From: Chamaecrista fasciculata
Lineage: Eukaryota > Streptophyta > Magnoliopsida > Fabales > Fabaceae
NCBI GenBank assembly: GCA_003254925.1
Contig: QANZ01023827.1
Location: 61,421-125,420, forward strand
DNA length: 64,000 nucleotides
Direction: 5' to 3'
The notes below the pieces were generated by a model. The model was not told where the DNA came from. It made no database searches and was given only the letters and a program-made list of their open reading frames with translations. The position numbers and the translations under genes are program-made. Numbering within the stretch: position 1 is the stretch's first letter; the number at the start of each line of letters is the position of its first letter. Shown in pieces: positions 46,501-57,872 of the stretch.

Positions 46501-49500
46501 CTACATGGCATCAGATATTGCAGATTGTCAAAAGAATTGAGGATTAAAACTAACAGCTATTTCAGAGTAATGGAATAAAAATTGAACTTTTTACTAAATC
46601 AATTCAATGTTAGTAGAGTAGTTTTGATGCTGAAGGGCATGAGATGAAATCATATTATCAGGACAGGATAAAGTTATTTATGCACACCCAGCATGCTCAT
46701 TTAAGAATAGAGAATGAATATATTATTTGAACATTTACTAATAAGGAAAAAAAAAACCCACCTCATTTGCATCCACTTCAACTAACCCATCCTTCAAATC
46801 CATGGATTTTTGCATCTTTCTTTTATTACCGTTGGAGCTTAGCTCAAAAGCACTATCTATATCTTCCAAAGATCTTGCTTCAATGACTTGCAAGTTCGAA
46901 TTAGCTTTTGAGTTACCATCAGATTGTTCAGTAACAACCTGATCTTTAATCATACTTGGAAGAATGACCTCCTCAATTTCTGCTCCTTCCTGAAGTTGCT
47001 TAAAAGCCAAGTCAATGTCTTCAGCTGATCTTGCTTCGAGAACTGGGATGCCCTGCTCGACCTTTGTCTTCCCAATATTTTTTGGCGATTCGCCAGTAGT
47101 GGGTGATGTAAATTCAGGAGTTTCAGATGAATCATGAGTCACAGATGAGATATTCAGTTGAGATTTATTTATGGCATCATTAGTTTCTCCAACTCCAGTG
47201 CTGGAAGTGCTAATACCATGGATGGATCGTACCTGGATGGCATATAGTATTTCAGAATGTCAAAAGAATTTAGGATTACTTTTGATAGTTATTTCAGAGT
47301 CACGGAATAAAAACTGAATTTTTTACTAAATCAATTCAATGTTAGCAGAGTTGTTAATGCTGAAGAGCATGAGATGAAAACATACTGTCATTACATAACA
47401 AAGTTTTTATGCACATCTAGCATACTCATTTAAGAATAGACAATGAATATACTATTTGAACATTTACTATTGAGGGAAAAACAAAACCCACCTCATTTGC
47501 TTCCACTTCAACTGACCCATCCTTCAAATCCATGGATTTTTGCATCGTTCTTTTATTACCATCTGAGCTTAGCTCAAAAGCACTATTTATATCTTCCAAA
47601 GATCTTGCATCAATTAATTGCAAGTTTGAATTAGCTTTTGAGTTACTATTATATTGTTCACTAACAACCTGATCTTTAATCATACTTGGAAGAATGACCT
47701 CCTCAACTTCTGCTCCTTCCTGAAGTTGCTTAAAAGCCAAGTCTATGTCTTCAGCTGATCTTGCTTCGAGAACTGGGATGCCCTGCTCGACCTTTGCCTT
47801 CCCAATATTTTTTGGTGATTCGCCAGTAGTGGGTGATGTAAATTCAGGAGTTTCAGATGAATCATGAATCATAGATGAGATATTCAGATGAGATTTATTT
47901 ATGGCATCATTAGTTTCTCGAACTCCAGTGCTGGAAGTGCTAATACCATGGATGGATCCTACCTGGATGGCATATAGTATTTCAGAATGCCAAAAGAATT
48001 TAGGATTAGTTTTGATAGTTATTTCAGAGTCATGGAATAAAAACTGAACTTTTTACTAAATCAATTCAATGTTAGCAGAGTTGTTACTGCTGAAGGGCAT
48101 GAGATGAAAACATACTGTCATTACATAACAAAGTTTTTATGCACATCTAGCATGCTCATTTAAGAATAGACAATGAACATATTATTTGAACAGTTATTAA
48201 TAAGGAAAAAAAAAGCCACCTCGTTTGCTTCCACTTCAACTGACCCATCCTTCAAATCCATGGATTTTTGCATCGTTCTTTTATTACCATCTGAGCTTAG
48301 CTCAAAAGCACTCTCTATATCTTCCAAAGATCTTGCTTCAATGACTTGCAAGTTTGAATTAGCTTTTGAGTTACCATTAGATTGCTCACTAACAACCTGA
48401 TCTTTAATCATACTTGGAAGAATGACCTCCTCAACTTCTGCTCCTTCCTGAAGTTGCTTAAAAGCCAGGTCAATATCTTCAGCTGATCTTGCTTCAAGAA
48501 CTGGGATGCCCTGCTCGACCTTTGCCTTCCCAATATTTTTCGGCGATTCGCCAGTAGTGGGTGATGTAAATTCAGGAGTTTCAGATGAATCATGAGTCAC
48601 AGATGAGATATTCAGATGAGATTTATTTATGGCATCATTAGTTTCTCCAACTCCAGAAGTGTTAATACCATGTATGGATCCTACCTGGATGGCATATGAT
48701 ATTTCAGAATGTCAAAAGAATTTAGGATTAGTTTTGATAGCTATTTCAGAGTCATGGAATAAAAACTGAACTTTTTACTAAATCAATTCAATGTTAGCAG
48801 AGTTGTTGATGCTGAAGGGCATTAGATGAAAACATACTGTCATTACATGATAAAGTTTTTATGCACATCTAGCTTGCTCATTTAAGAATAGACAATGAAC
48901 ATATTATTTGACCAGTTATTAATAAGGAAACAAAAAAACCCACCTCATTTACTTCCGCTTCAACTGACCCATCCTTCAAATCCATGGATTTTTGCATCTT
49001 TCTTTTATTACAGTCTGAGCTTAGCTCAAAAGCACTATCTATATCTTCCAAAGATCTTGCTTCAATGACTTGCAAGTTTGAATTAGCTTTTGAGTTACCA
49101 TCAGATTGTCCACTAATAACCTGATCTTTAATCATACTTGGAAGAATGACCTCCTCAACTTCTGCTCCTTCCTGAAGTTGCTTAAAAGCCAAGTCAATGT
49201 CTTCAGCTGATCTTGCTTCAAGAACTGGGATGCCCTGCTCGATCTTTTCTTTCCCAATATTTTTTTGCGATTCGTCAGTAGTGGGTGATGTAAATTCAGG
49301 AGTTTCAGATGAATCATGAGTCACAAATGAGATATTCAGATGAGATTTATTTATGGCATCATTAGTTTCTCCAATTCCAGTGCTGGAAGTGTTAATACCA
49401 TGTATGGATCCTACCTGAATGGCATATGGTATTTCAGAATGTCAAAATAATTTAGGATTAGTTTTGATATCTATTTCAGAGTCATGGAATAAAAACTGAA

Positions 49501-52500
49501 CCTTTTACTAAATCAATTCAATGTTAGCAGAGTTGTTGATGCTGAATGGCGTGAGATGAAAACATACTGTCATTACATAATGAAGTTTTTATGCACATCT
49601 TGCATGCTCATTTAAGAATAGACAATGAATATATTATTTGAACAATTATTAATAAGGAAAAAAAAACCCACCTCATTTGCTTCTGCTTCAACTGACCCAT
49701 CCTTCAAATCCATGGATTTTTGCATCTTTCTTTTATTACCGTCTGAGCTTAGCTCAAAAGCACTATCTATATCTTCCAAAGATCTTGCTTCAATGACTTG
49801 CAAGTTTGAATTAGCTTTTGAGTTACCATCAGATTGTCCACTAACAACCTGATCTTTAATCATACTTGGAAGAATGACCTCCTCAACTTCTGCTCCTTCC
49901 TGAAGTTGCTTAAAAGCCAAGTCAATGTCTTCAGCTGATCTTGCTTCAAGAACTGGGATGCCCTGCTCAACCTTTGCCTTCCCAATATTTTTTGGCGATT
50001 CACCAGTAGTGGGTGATGTAAATTCAGGAGTCTCAGATGAATCATGAGTCACAGACGAGATATATAGATGAGATTTACTCTTGGCATCATCAATTTCTCT
50101 AACTCCAACACTAGAAGTGCTAATATTTTGGATAGATTCTCCCTGGATGGCATATGATATTGGAGAATGTCAAAAGAATTTCGGATTAGTATTGAAAGTT
50201 ATTTCAGAGTCGTAGAATAAAAATTGAACTTTTTACTAAAATCAATTCAATGTCAGCAGAGCTGTTGATGCTGAAGGGCATGAGATGAAAATATATTATC
50301 ATGACAGAATAAAGTTTTTGTTTGTGTGCACATCTAGCATGCTCGTTTAGGAATAGACAATGAATATATTACTTGAACATTTACTAAATAAAAAACTTAC
50401 CTCTAGTTATGCAGTGAAACTGAAATCTCACTTGTATATTTAACCGCTAAGCATCTTAAATGACATCTATATGCACAATGCATTTTTATGTAAAATTTTC
50501 ATATAATATAATGGTCTTTTCTTCTTCTATTTCATGAGGAGAATCTTTAGGGATATTTAGATACGAGGGACGTTATCTGAATTTTTAACCTAGAGCAAGT
50601 AGCAAACTTGTCACTCCCATTAGCAATGATTGTGAACGTGGGGTAAGAATGTATAAACTCTATCACTAAGAATTAAAATATAGATTTCAAACAAAAGCAG
50701 TAAAAATTATTCTGATTAATAGAAGTACAATTGTAAGTGTGATATTAACTGGCTTTCTTGATGATCATTTTTCTCCAAGTCAGATGGAAGCTTTACTTCA
50801 ATTTGCACATTTTGACCATTGGAATTTGAAGAAGCTACCTGTTTATCCAAATTTTGGTTAGGGTCAGTGTCACCCTGCTCCATGTATTGTTGGGAAGAGG
50901 CTGCGTGGAATTCTTCGTGGCCAGAAGCTTTTTCATCTGGTTCCTGATCATGCAGTTCAGACCTTTTATCTATAACATTAGCCGTCATTTTTGCTGAAGT
51001 TGGATGAAAAATGCTCTCAGGAAACTCAGTAGATGAATCAAAATATATGGAATAAAATGATTGAAGCTTTTTAACTGCTGGTGGGCTAGAATCATAAACA
51101 GGTTCTCTCTGTTGATTCTCTTCCACTTCACTACTCTCTGCGGAAGCTTCTGTTGAAATTCCTGATTCTTGGAGATGGAGTTTTTCTCCTTGCTGCAAAT
51201 TAGCTGAGTTTTCCTGCTTCTCATCAGGTATGTTATTTATCGCTTCTGAGGATGAAGAGTGGCTTGATTTGCTACTATTCTCATCATTAACTACTTCTCT
51301 TTTTGAATTGGTTTCATTTATTTTTATTTCCTCATGAATTTGATCTCCTCCTGTTTCATCAGGGAGTTCCACCTCAGAGTGATTTTCCACCCCACCCAAC
51401 ACTATTTCATCTTCATCGTGATGAGCATTTTTTCTCTCTTCTTGGATCCTCTCAGCAGTATCAACCTCTTCAGAGGATTGGCTTCCACATTCAACACGAC
51501 CAGCAACGTGATCTATGGTGGATACTGACTCCGTTTCTTGTGGCAAATCTTGTTCATTGGAGATCCTTTCATATTGATCAGTTGAACTAACTGATTCACT
51601 ATCAGGAACAGAACTCAACTTTGAATCACTAACTTCACTTTCTTGCCTGTGGAATGAGGAATAACTTGTTCCCTCTGAAGCCATCCGTTCTGATACAAAA
51701 ATAGGTTTCCAATAATTGTCTTGTCTCTCAGGTTTAGTCATCCCTAATGCTGATGGTCTCACGGCGAAACTTTCATGCCTACTGAAAAATGTGTCTCTTT
51801 GATTGAACACTGGGAGCTCTCCTAGAGGGCTCTCTCCCTTAGGATCATGTTTTTCTTCATTTGAATCATAAGGAATATCGAAAGGATTCTGTCTAGGATG
51901 CATAAGAGATGGAGCTGATCCAGGAATGGGAGGTAATCCCATAGCATCATAGGAATCTTCAGGGAGATCAAATGGGTTTCGTCTTGTTGAAATCGGTGTA
52001 ATATGTGGGGAAACATCAATACTTTCCAAGTCTATTAAATTCTTTTCATTCATCAGCCTCCAAGCCCTTCTCCTGGCAACAAGATTTTCCAAACGTTGGT
52101 TCCTTTCTAGCTCCAAATTTCCCAAATCCATCAGACTCTTTTGGTCATTCTCTGTCCATTTAATTGCAGATTTACAATCATCCTCTATGCCACTTTCCAT
52201 TTCTTCCTCATCATCACCTTGGATTTCGGTACCTTCTTCATCTGACTCAATACTTCCATCAATGCTTTTCTGAGAGTTTTCAAAAGCAATATCAGAAGCA
52301 GCACTCGACAAATGAGCATGTTTTGGGCCTTTTGAGTCTAGTAATGGATGGAGCTCATCAAGAACTGGAATAATGTCAGCCATGGAAGCATCCGGCGAGG
52401 AGCTCTCGATATCATTAGACCCTGAATTCATATCATCCTCCTCATCAACGCCTTCAGTATCACTAGGAAGAACTTTAAACTTTGATTTCTTCTCAAAAAT

Positions 52501-53013
52501 CTCCCTCTCCTTTTCCTCCTTTACTTGTTCTTCATGTAGAATGTTCAAGGAACTTTTATACACCACTGGCACATAAGAAAGCAAACCAACATCTTGTTCA
52601 ACCTTGTTAACTTTATCTGCCACCAATGTGGCCACTTTAATGCTAGTCTCTTCTATAATACTCGTGTTTTCGTCTCTCTTAGGTATAATTACACTGGGAC
52701 TGCCCTCTGAAAACCCAATTTGAAAGGACGAGAGGACATCAGCAACTTTCTTTCCTTTTTGAACTTCAGGTGGGTTGGAATATTGCCCAATGAACAAAAG
52801 AGTACCAAGTAGAATAGCAGTGCAAACCAAAACTGGAGACATATATACCAAAATGCCAAACAGACTAGGAAACCATCTGTATAGAAAAATCAAGAAACCC
52901 AGAAGGCACACAAGGAATGGGTGATTACGAAGAAATCTGCAACAGAGTCTAATTGAAATAGTCACCATATTCCTCATCTGAATTCCAGTTTCTAATGGAA
53001 ATCCCATACTCAT
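45862..53013 (-). CDS. Two-TM acidic protein with six tandemly repeated C-terminal exons
   Basis: Exon 1 (53013 to about 50797) encodes ~739 aa. Two hydrophobic helices lie at residues ~33-80 (FLVCLLGFLIFLYRWF and VLVCTAILLGTLLFIG). A long acidic, Ser/Glu-rich region follows, with LENLVARRRAWRLM and two RRNPFDLPEDS / RQNPFDIPYDS motifs. These mark a plant-specific membrane protein family of unknown function (from memory AT5G17910/AT2G29620-like). The exon then splices, most simply at GAA|GTAAAG (phase 0), into six tandem exons: 50142-49672, 49414-48944, 48684-48220, 47962-47492, 47232-46762 and the terminal 46500-45862. All are phase 0-0, so the full protein would have about 1734 aa. Each repeat has two IPVLEARSAEDIDLAF-type motifs; the protein ends in a Ser run. 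The exon 1 donor is the weakest part of the model; if unused, exon 1 stops at 50716. Confidence 0.82.
46762..47232 (-). repeat. Exon array copy E
   Basis: 157 codons, phase 0-0, acceptor CAG at 47233-47235, donor GAG|GTGGGT. The frame is open; copy-specific changes include EIEEVILPSM and LKDGLVEVDANE. Confidence 0.86.
47492..47962 (-). repeat. Exon array copy D
   Basis: 157 codons, phase 0-0, donor GAG|GTGGGT. Carries I for T in the first HDSS motif and LIDARSLEDINSAF in the second sub-repeat. Confidence 0.86.
48220..48684 (-). repeat. Exon array copy C
   Basis: 155 codons, phase 0-0, donor GAG|GTGGCT. Two codons shorter than its neighbours because of an in-frame 6-base deletion near 48655, which leaves the frame intact. 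Confidence 0.86.
48944..49414 (-). repeat. Exon array copy B
   Basis: 157 codons, phase 0-0, acceptor TTCAG before GTAGGATCC, donor GAG|GTGGGT. Copy-specific changes include TDESQKNIGKEKIEQG. Confidence 0.86.
49672..50142 (-). repeat. Exon array copy A (first repeat exon)
   Basis: 157 codons, phase 0-0, acceptor CCAG before GGAGAATCT, donor GAG|GTGGGT. Its first ~30 residues (ESIQNISTSSVG, DDAKSKSHLYISS) resemble the terminal copy F more than copies B-E. The rest is like B-E, so it is a chimera or marks the edge of the amplified block. Confidence 0.86.
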
Positions 53014-53892
53014 CGTTTATTTTTTTTTAACTTTTACTTTGTCTCTCTTCAGATACTCTCTTCCAATCGAAATCTGTTTTAATACCAACAGAAACCCTTA
53101 AGATCCGAGAAAAAAAAAAAACAGGATGAGAGATTTTGGAAATTCATTACAATAAAAGATGAAAAGGAACTCACCTAAACAATAAACAATGAGAAATTTC
53201 GTGGTATCGTAATGAACAACAATCCATCATCCTGAAAATGGAAATTATCGATAAGCCGATGAACAGATTAATTAAATTATAATACACGAGAAATTAAAGT
53301 GAAGAGGAAAAGAAGGAATAAAGAGAATGACTCACCGATTAAGATTGAGGAAACCGAAGAACAACATGAGGAATGGGGATCCTCAATCCTCTAATTTCAT
53401 ATCCTAATATCGTTCATTATTCTTCCATATTAATTAGTTCATAATGAACTTCAACGTTAATTATCAACAAGAGCTAGCTACAAGGAGCTTCATTTTTTTA
53501 TGTGCATTGGCATGGCATTTGATTGTTTGAAGAGGAATCAGGCGGCATGAAAAGGAAAGAAAGAGAAAGAGAAAGGGATCGAGGAAGGAAGAAAAAGAAA
53601 ATTGTATAAAGATTTGACATTTGTATATGATTTCTAGCATGACAATATGCGTAGCCATGAGTGAAACCAATCGTACGTAATTACGTTCCCATATTCTCAT
53701 GGTATATATTTGGATTTTAGAATATAAAATTAGTGGTTAAAAGTATACTTTTGATAACTTATCTTTTATTTAAGTCTCAATTTGGTCTTGGATTTTTCTT
53801 TTGTTGTACTTTTAAATTCATATCTTTTGATGTTGTAGAATTTAGACAAATTTTCATTAATTTATATCAGTTTCTAAAATACTTGATATGAA
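53014..53892. other. 5' leader and promoter region of the exon-array gene
   Basis: A minus-strand 5' UTR intron is likely: the donor TTTAG|GTGAGT is visible near 53170, with its acceptor placed closer to the ATG. Upstream sequence to about 53460 probably holds more leader. The open frame at 53464-53700 is not recognised. No TATA box assigned. Confidence 0.4.
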
Positions 53893-54045
53893 TAAGTGTT
53901 TGGTGTAGTGATTTTGGTGATCTACACCTTAGATGAGAGGACTCAAGTTCGATTCTTAGAGTCGACATTGTTGGAATGATTCAACCGTTTCGTCTTATAG
54001 TCCAAATGAGATTATATTCGCTTGAAAATCGAAGGATGGTAGTGT
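53893..54045 (+). mobile_element. tRNA-derived SINE, copy 2
   Basis: Begins AAGTGTTTGGTGTAGTGATT, has an A-box-like TAGTGATTTTGGTGATC and B-box-like AAGTTCGATTC, then TCGACATTGTTGGAATG and TTCAACCGTTTCGTC. It aligns along its length with the minus-strand copy at 9905-10064. The 3' end is AT-rich; no target duplication was fixed. Confidence 0.6.
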
Positions 54046-55100
54046 TTTTCTTTATTTAACTCTTTTCTTTTTCTTTATACGAGTCTCTTTTTTTTCTTCT
54101 TATCATCTTACAAAACCTCTATTTATTTTAAAAGATTACAATGCAAGAGAACTCAAGGATATGTATTTACATTAATGCAAGTGGGAAAGGATAATTAAGA
54201 TGATGAGCTTTCATGATAAGATAAAAAATTTATACACATTTGTGTACATGGAGAAGTTCAGAAATTGGAAGTTGTACAGTACATATTCACATATAAATAT
54301 TTTATAACAACTTATCAATTTATCATGATGAGTATCAGAGTATACATTGAATCCTTCTTGCAAGACAAATCATGATTTATAGAAAGTTAGAAACAATCAT
54401 TTGTGAATCGGTTTCATTATTTAATTCATGATTTAGAAATAAACCCATCAAACCCATATTTAAATCCAAAAAAAAAATCCAAAATTTTACATTTAATGTT
54501 GGACCTCAATTAAAATCACTTCTCATAAAAGATACAAATAGAGAACAAAAAATAAATGTCTAGAATGAAGATTCTAGATTGTTATATGTCTTGGACTCTT
54601 GGTTCTATGTCATGAGGAATTAATTTAGTTTGTTAATAGTTATTTGTTACTCCATTAAACTAAATCGAACTAATTCTGACTTAAGTTTAATAGCAGTTAA
54701 TCTCTTATAATATAGTAAATCTATATTGAAATCCAAATATCTACATTTAATGTTAGACCTCAAATAAGATTACAATGTATTAGACTACTTAGTAATTTTT
54801 TTTATATCATAAAAAATTAATGATAAGAAACACGATCCGATGAAATTAAGAGGTGCCCATCCCTACAGGCCCATCACATTGAGAAAACTTATGAGGTCTT
54901 GAGGAACACTACTCGACAATGTTATAAACTCGTCAGCATTCAAAATGTACGGAGCTACAGACTTACTATTAAAATAAACATCAACATAAAACTAAATCGT
55001 GGACTAAATAAGAAGATTCCTTTAGGATTAAAAAAGTACGGAGCTACAGGCTAATTAGTAATTAGACTAGTATAAAATAGTAACATAGAAGTTGTTCCTT
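54046..55100. other. Intergenic DNA
   Basis: AT-rich. GTACGGAGCTACAG occurs twice (near 54948 and 55036), suggesting a decayed element. No gene. Confidence 0.45.
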
Positions 55101-55442
55101 TGTGGAACACTATGAAGTATGGACACTTCATTTTCGAAGGCGTGTCACCATGTCAGACACGTGTCCGTGTCCGATACCCGTACGACACCCACACGACACA
55201 TATCTATAAGTTTGAGAATATAAAATCATTTTTTTTACTTTAATATAAAAAATAGTAAAAAATAATGACACATATAACATATATTTTGAATAAATATTGT
55301 AATTCTTAAAGTTTTCATAAACATTTATGGATTTTTAATTATTTATATGTATAAATATATAGCGTGTCGTGTCATGTAATCTTAAAAATTTGACATGGTG
55401 ATGTGTCCGTGTCCTAGGTCCGTGTCCATGCTTCGAACATAT
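55100..55442. mobile_element. Inverted-repeat MITE of 'gtgtccgtgtc' type
   Basis: The left end has GAAGTATGGACAC, TGTCACCATGTCAGACACGT and GTCCGTGTCC. The right end carries the inverse (TTGACATGGTGATGTGTCC, GTGTCCATGCTTCGAA). The centre is AT-rich. Target duplication not determined. Confidence 0.55.
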
Positions 55443-55917
55443 ATATATACTAGGGGCTTTGCGTGCCCTAACGGGCACACAAATATGTATGTAAAATAAA
55501 TAAGGGACTAAATTGTTAACTTAGTAAAGAAAGAGAAACCAAATAGTAAATTTTCTCTTATTTTTAATTTCATAAACTATAGTTTTAAACATGGACGACC
55601 AGAAAGGGGTGGAGTCATATAATATAAAATATATATATATATATATATGAACTAGACTTGGGCCTGGTGACGCTTGTTTGAACAATCATGTGGCCCAATC
55701 GGCCCAACCCAAAGTGCAAAAGAAGCGGCCACCGCTGTGCCACGAAGATTTTCATCGCCGCGCGTCCATTCTACGCGCCATGGAACAATGAGAAATCACG
55801 TTCTCTTCCTTTTCCGATCGTATTTCAGTTCACCGACTCATTCACTGCCCTTTTCCCGGTGAACACATCGGAAAAAAGCATCGAATTCGCCTCTGTATCG
55901 AGTTCGATTGAGCAATC
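55443..55917. promoter_or_regulatory. Upstream region of the J-domain gene with TGGGCC/GGCCCA motifs
   Basis: A TA microsatellite (55625-55648) is followed by TTGGGCCTGG and two GGCCCA motifs within 50 bp (about 55657-55705), some 215-260 bp before the ATG. TGGGCY 'site II' motifs are common in promoters of plant housekeeping genes. The rest to 55917 is probably 5' UTR. Binding is inferred, not shown. Confidence 0.35.
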
Positions 55918-57872
55918 ATGGACCATTACAAGATTCTAGGGTTACAAAGAAACGCCACGAAAGACGAAATCAAAGCGGCATTCAAGAAATTGGCGTTTCA
56001 ATTTCACCCAGACAAGCACTCGCAATCTTCCAAGCCCGTCAGGGACAATGCCACTCTTAGATTTAAGCAGGTCTCTGAGGCTTATGAGGTGCTCATGGAT
56101 GATCGCAAGCGTGCTGATTACAACATACGATCTCGTTCTGGCACTAGCAGTAGCAGAAATGGGTTCTCTGCTGCTGGTGGGAGTAGTGGCTACAACTATT
56201 ATTATCATTATAGTTACAAATACAGTTATGGTGGGAATGGAAGCACTTACAAACACAAAGGTAGATACTACAAATATGAGTCCGGCTTCGCGTCCAAGTT
56301 TGACCCTGCACTACGGTTTCTCACATTACGAGCTTTTGTTCTCAGTTTTGTCTTCGGAGGGTAGAGTACTCCTTTTTTCTTCTTAACCATTTTCTGCAAT
56401 CATTTCGTGTGTTTGTTTTTTCCTATTTTTGCTTCAGCTTATAATGTTGGATTATCATTAGTATATTGTTAGAGTAGTTTTTATACTTCTCGTGATGTTA
56501 TAATTCATTGATCTTCAATCATCGCTGCTCTTTATACTTGCTCGTACTCTAGTGTTTTCCTGGTCTATCTCTTCAGCTTAAAGCCTTCTGTTATTAACAT
56601 CTCCAGCTCTCCATTTGAGATTAATGCTATATATTTAAGATATGAAATTGATGATTGAAACAGTCCACACTCACTTTCTTGCTCATTATGTTCAGTTCTC
56701 TCTACTCTGTCCCTATGTATATATTACTTTGAGACTTACATGTTCAAGTGGGGAATGTCTGATATCATTATTGATCCAGATAGTTAGGCATAGCTTTATG
56801 TTTTGTTATGGAAGCTTACTGGGTTAAAATGATTATCTTTGTAAATCCATGATCATGAATTTTGAAGGTGATCTATGAGAATTTGTACGTGCGTGACATA
56901 CAGCAGATTTGATAAATAGAATGCATAATGCTGTAAGGCATGGTTTAACACTCGTTTTCTTGACTGGATTATATTCTGATAACTAAACTTGGTAGGAGTC
57001 AGAAAGATATGTCCCAATATTCTTAGGCACTGAAGTTAAGTCCAGTAATTTGTTAATTTTTTGTTGGAGCAGTTCCAAACAAGTTCTTTTTCGAACTTGT
57101 TTTTTTTTTTTTCCCTCTTTCTCATCCTCAATCAACCAATAGGAATATACGATCTTGAGTTTAACCCTCGTGTTCTTGACTGGATTATATTCTGATAACT
57201 AAACTTGGTAGGAGTCAGAAAGATATGTCCCAATATCCTTAGGCACTGAAGTTAAGATCCAGTTATTTGTCAATTTTTTGTTGGATACGCTGGTTGCAGT
57301 TCCAAACAAGTTCTTTTTTTAACTTTTTCCCCCCTCTTTCTTTCATCATCCTTAATCTGCTAATACGAATATGCAATCATGAGTTTCAGCTGCTTTAAAT
57401 TTACAATTATCTTGCAGATAACCTGATATGAGATGTTAATGCAGGGCATTGTTTGGTGGGATATTTTTTATTAATAGAAGCAGCGAAGCCTTATGGAAGA
57501 GGCAAAATCCTGGGGTAAGCTATTGATCTTGTGGTTTCCTGCTGTTGTTCCTTCGTTTGATGATCCATTTTCTGATGTATAAAAATATAGCCTATTATTG
57601 CCTTTGTTTCACAATGTTTAAAATACATATCTGGTCACATTTGGCAGCCAGATCGTCTTTTTCAGAATAAAATTTATGCCTAAAAGTATGAAACAGGTTT
57701 TTGTAGTTTTCTGGTAATCTGTGGTATGTTTCTTTCTGCTTTAAATTTTACTAAATAATCCCTTTCTCCTTTTGCCGTTTTATTTTGAATGCAGAAATCG
57801 TTTGAAGAAGCCATGGAAGCCATTGAGAAAAGCAAAGCTGAGAGACGACGAGACGATAAAGAAAGTTATTGA
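55918..57872 (+). CDS. J-domain (DnaJ/Hsp40) protein with C-terminal membrane anchor
   Basis: Three exons: 55918-56360, 57445-57514 and 57795-57872, giving 196 aa. Phases are 2 then 0 and restore VFGGALFGGIFFINR across intron 1. The J domain covers residues 1-66 (MDHYKILGLQRNATKDEIKA, FHPDKH with the essential HPD, FKQVSEAYEVLMDDRKR). A Gly/Ser/Tyr-rich linker (SGYNYYYHYSYKYSYGG) and a basic segment follow. One hydrophobic helix spans about residues 133-157, and a charged tail ends KAERRRDDKESY. It would recruit and stimulate a cytosolic-side Hsp70 at a membrane. Size and layout resemble Arabidopsis DnaJ C72 (from memory). The first Met is directly before the J domain. Intron 1 contains a 215-bp tandem duplication. 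Confidence 0.92.
56944..57383. repeat. ~215-bp tandem duplication in intron 1 of the J-domain gene
   Basis: Copies 56944-57160 and 57161-57383 share TTCTTGACTGGATTATATTC, GGTAGGAGTCAGAAAGATAT, CTTAGGCACTGAAGTTAAG and GTTCCAAACAAGTTCTTTTT, with small indels. Confidence 0.85.

Noticed and set aside
46218..50045. 61-codon minus-strand frames repeated in each unit, starting MIHLKLLNLHHPLL or a close variant
   Set aside because: Out-of-frame shadows of the repeat exon.
45862..50142. CRISPR-like or satellite interpretation of the regular ~728-bp array
   Set aside because: Units contain open, phase-conserved exons with splice sites in a plant gene; unit length and content fit exon duplication.
53464..53700. 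78-codon minus-strand frame upstream of the exon-array gene
   Set aside because: Low-complexity Phe/Leu/Ser composition from a GA-rich stretch; likely leader or promoter.
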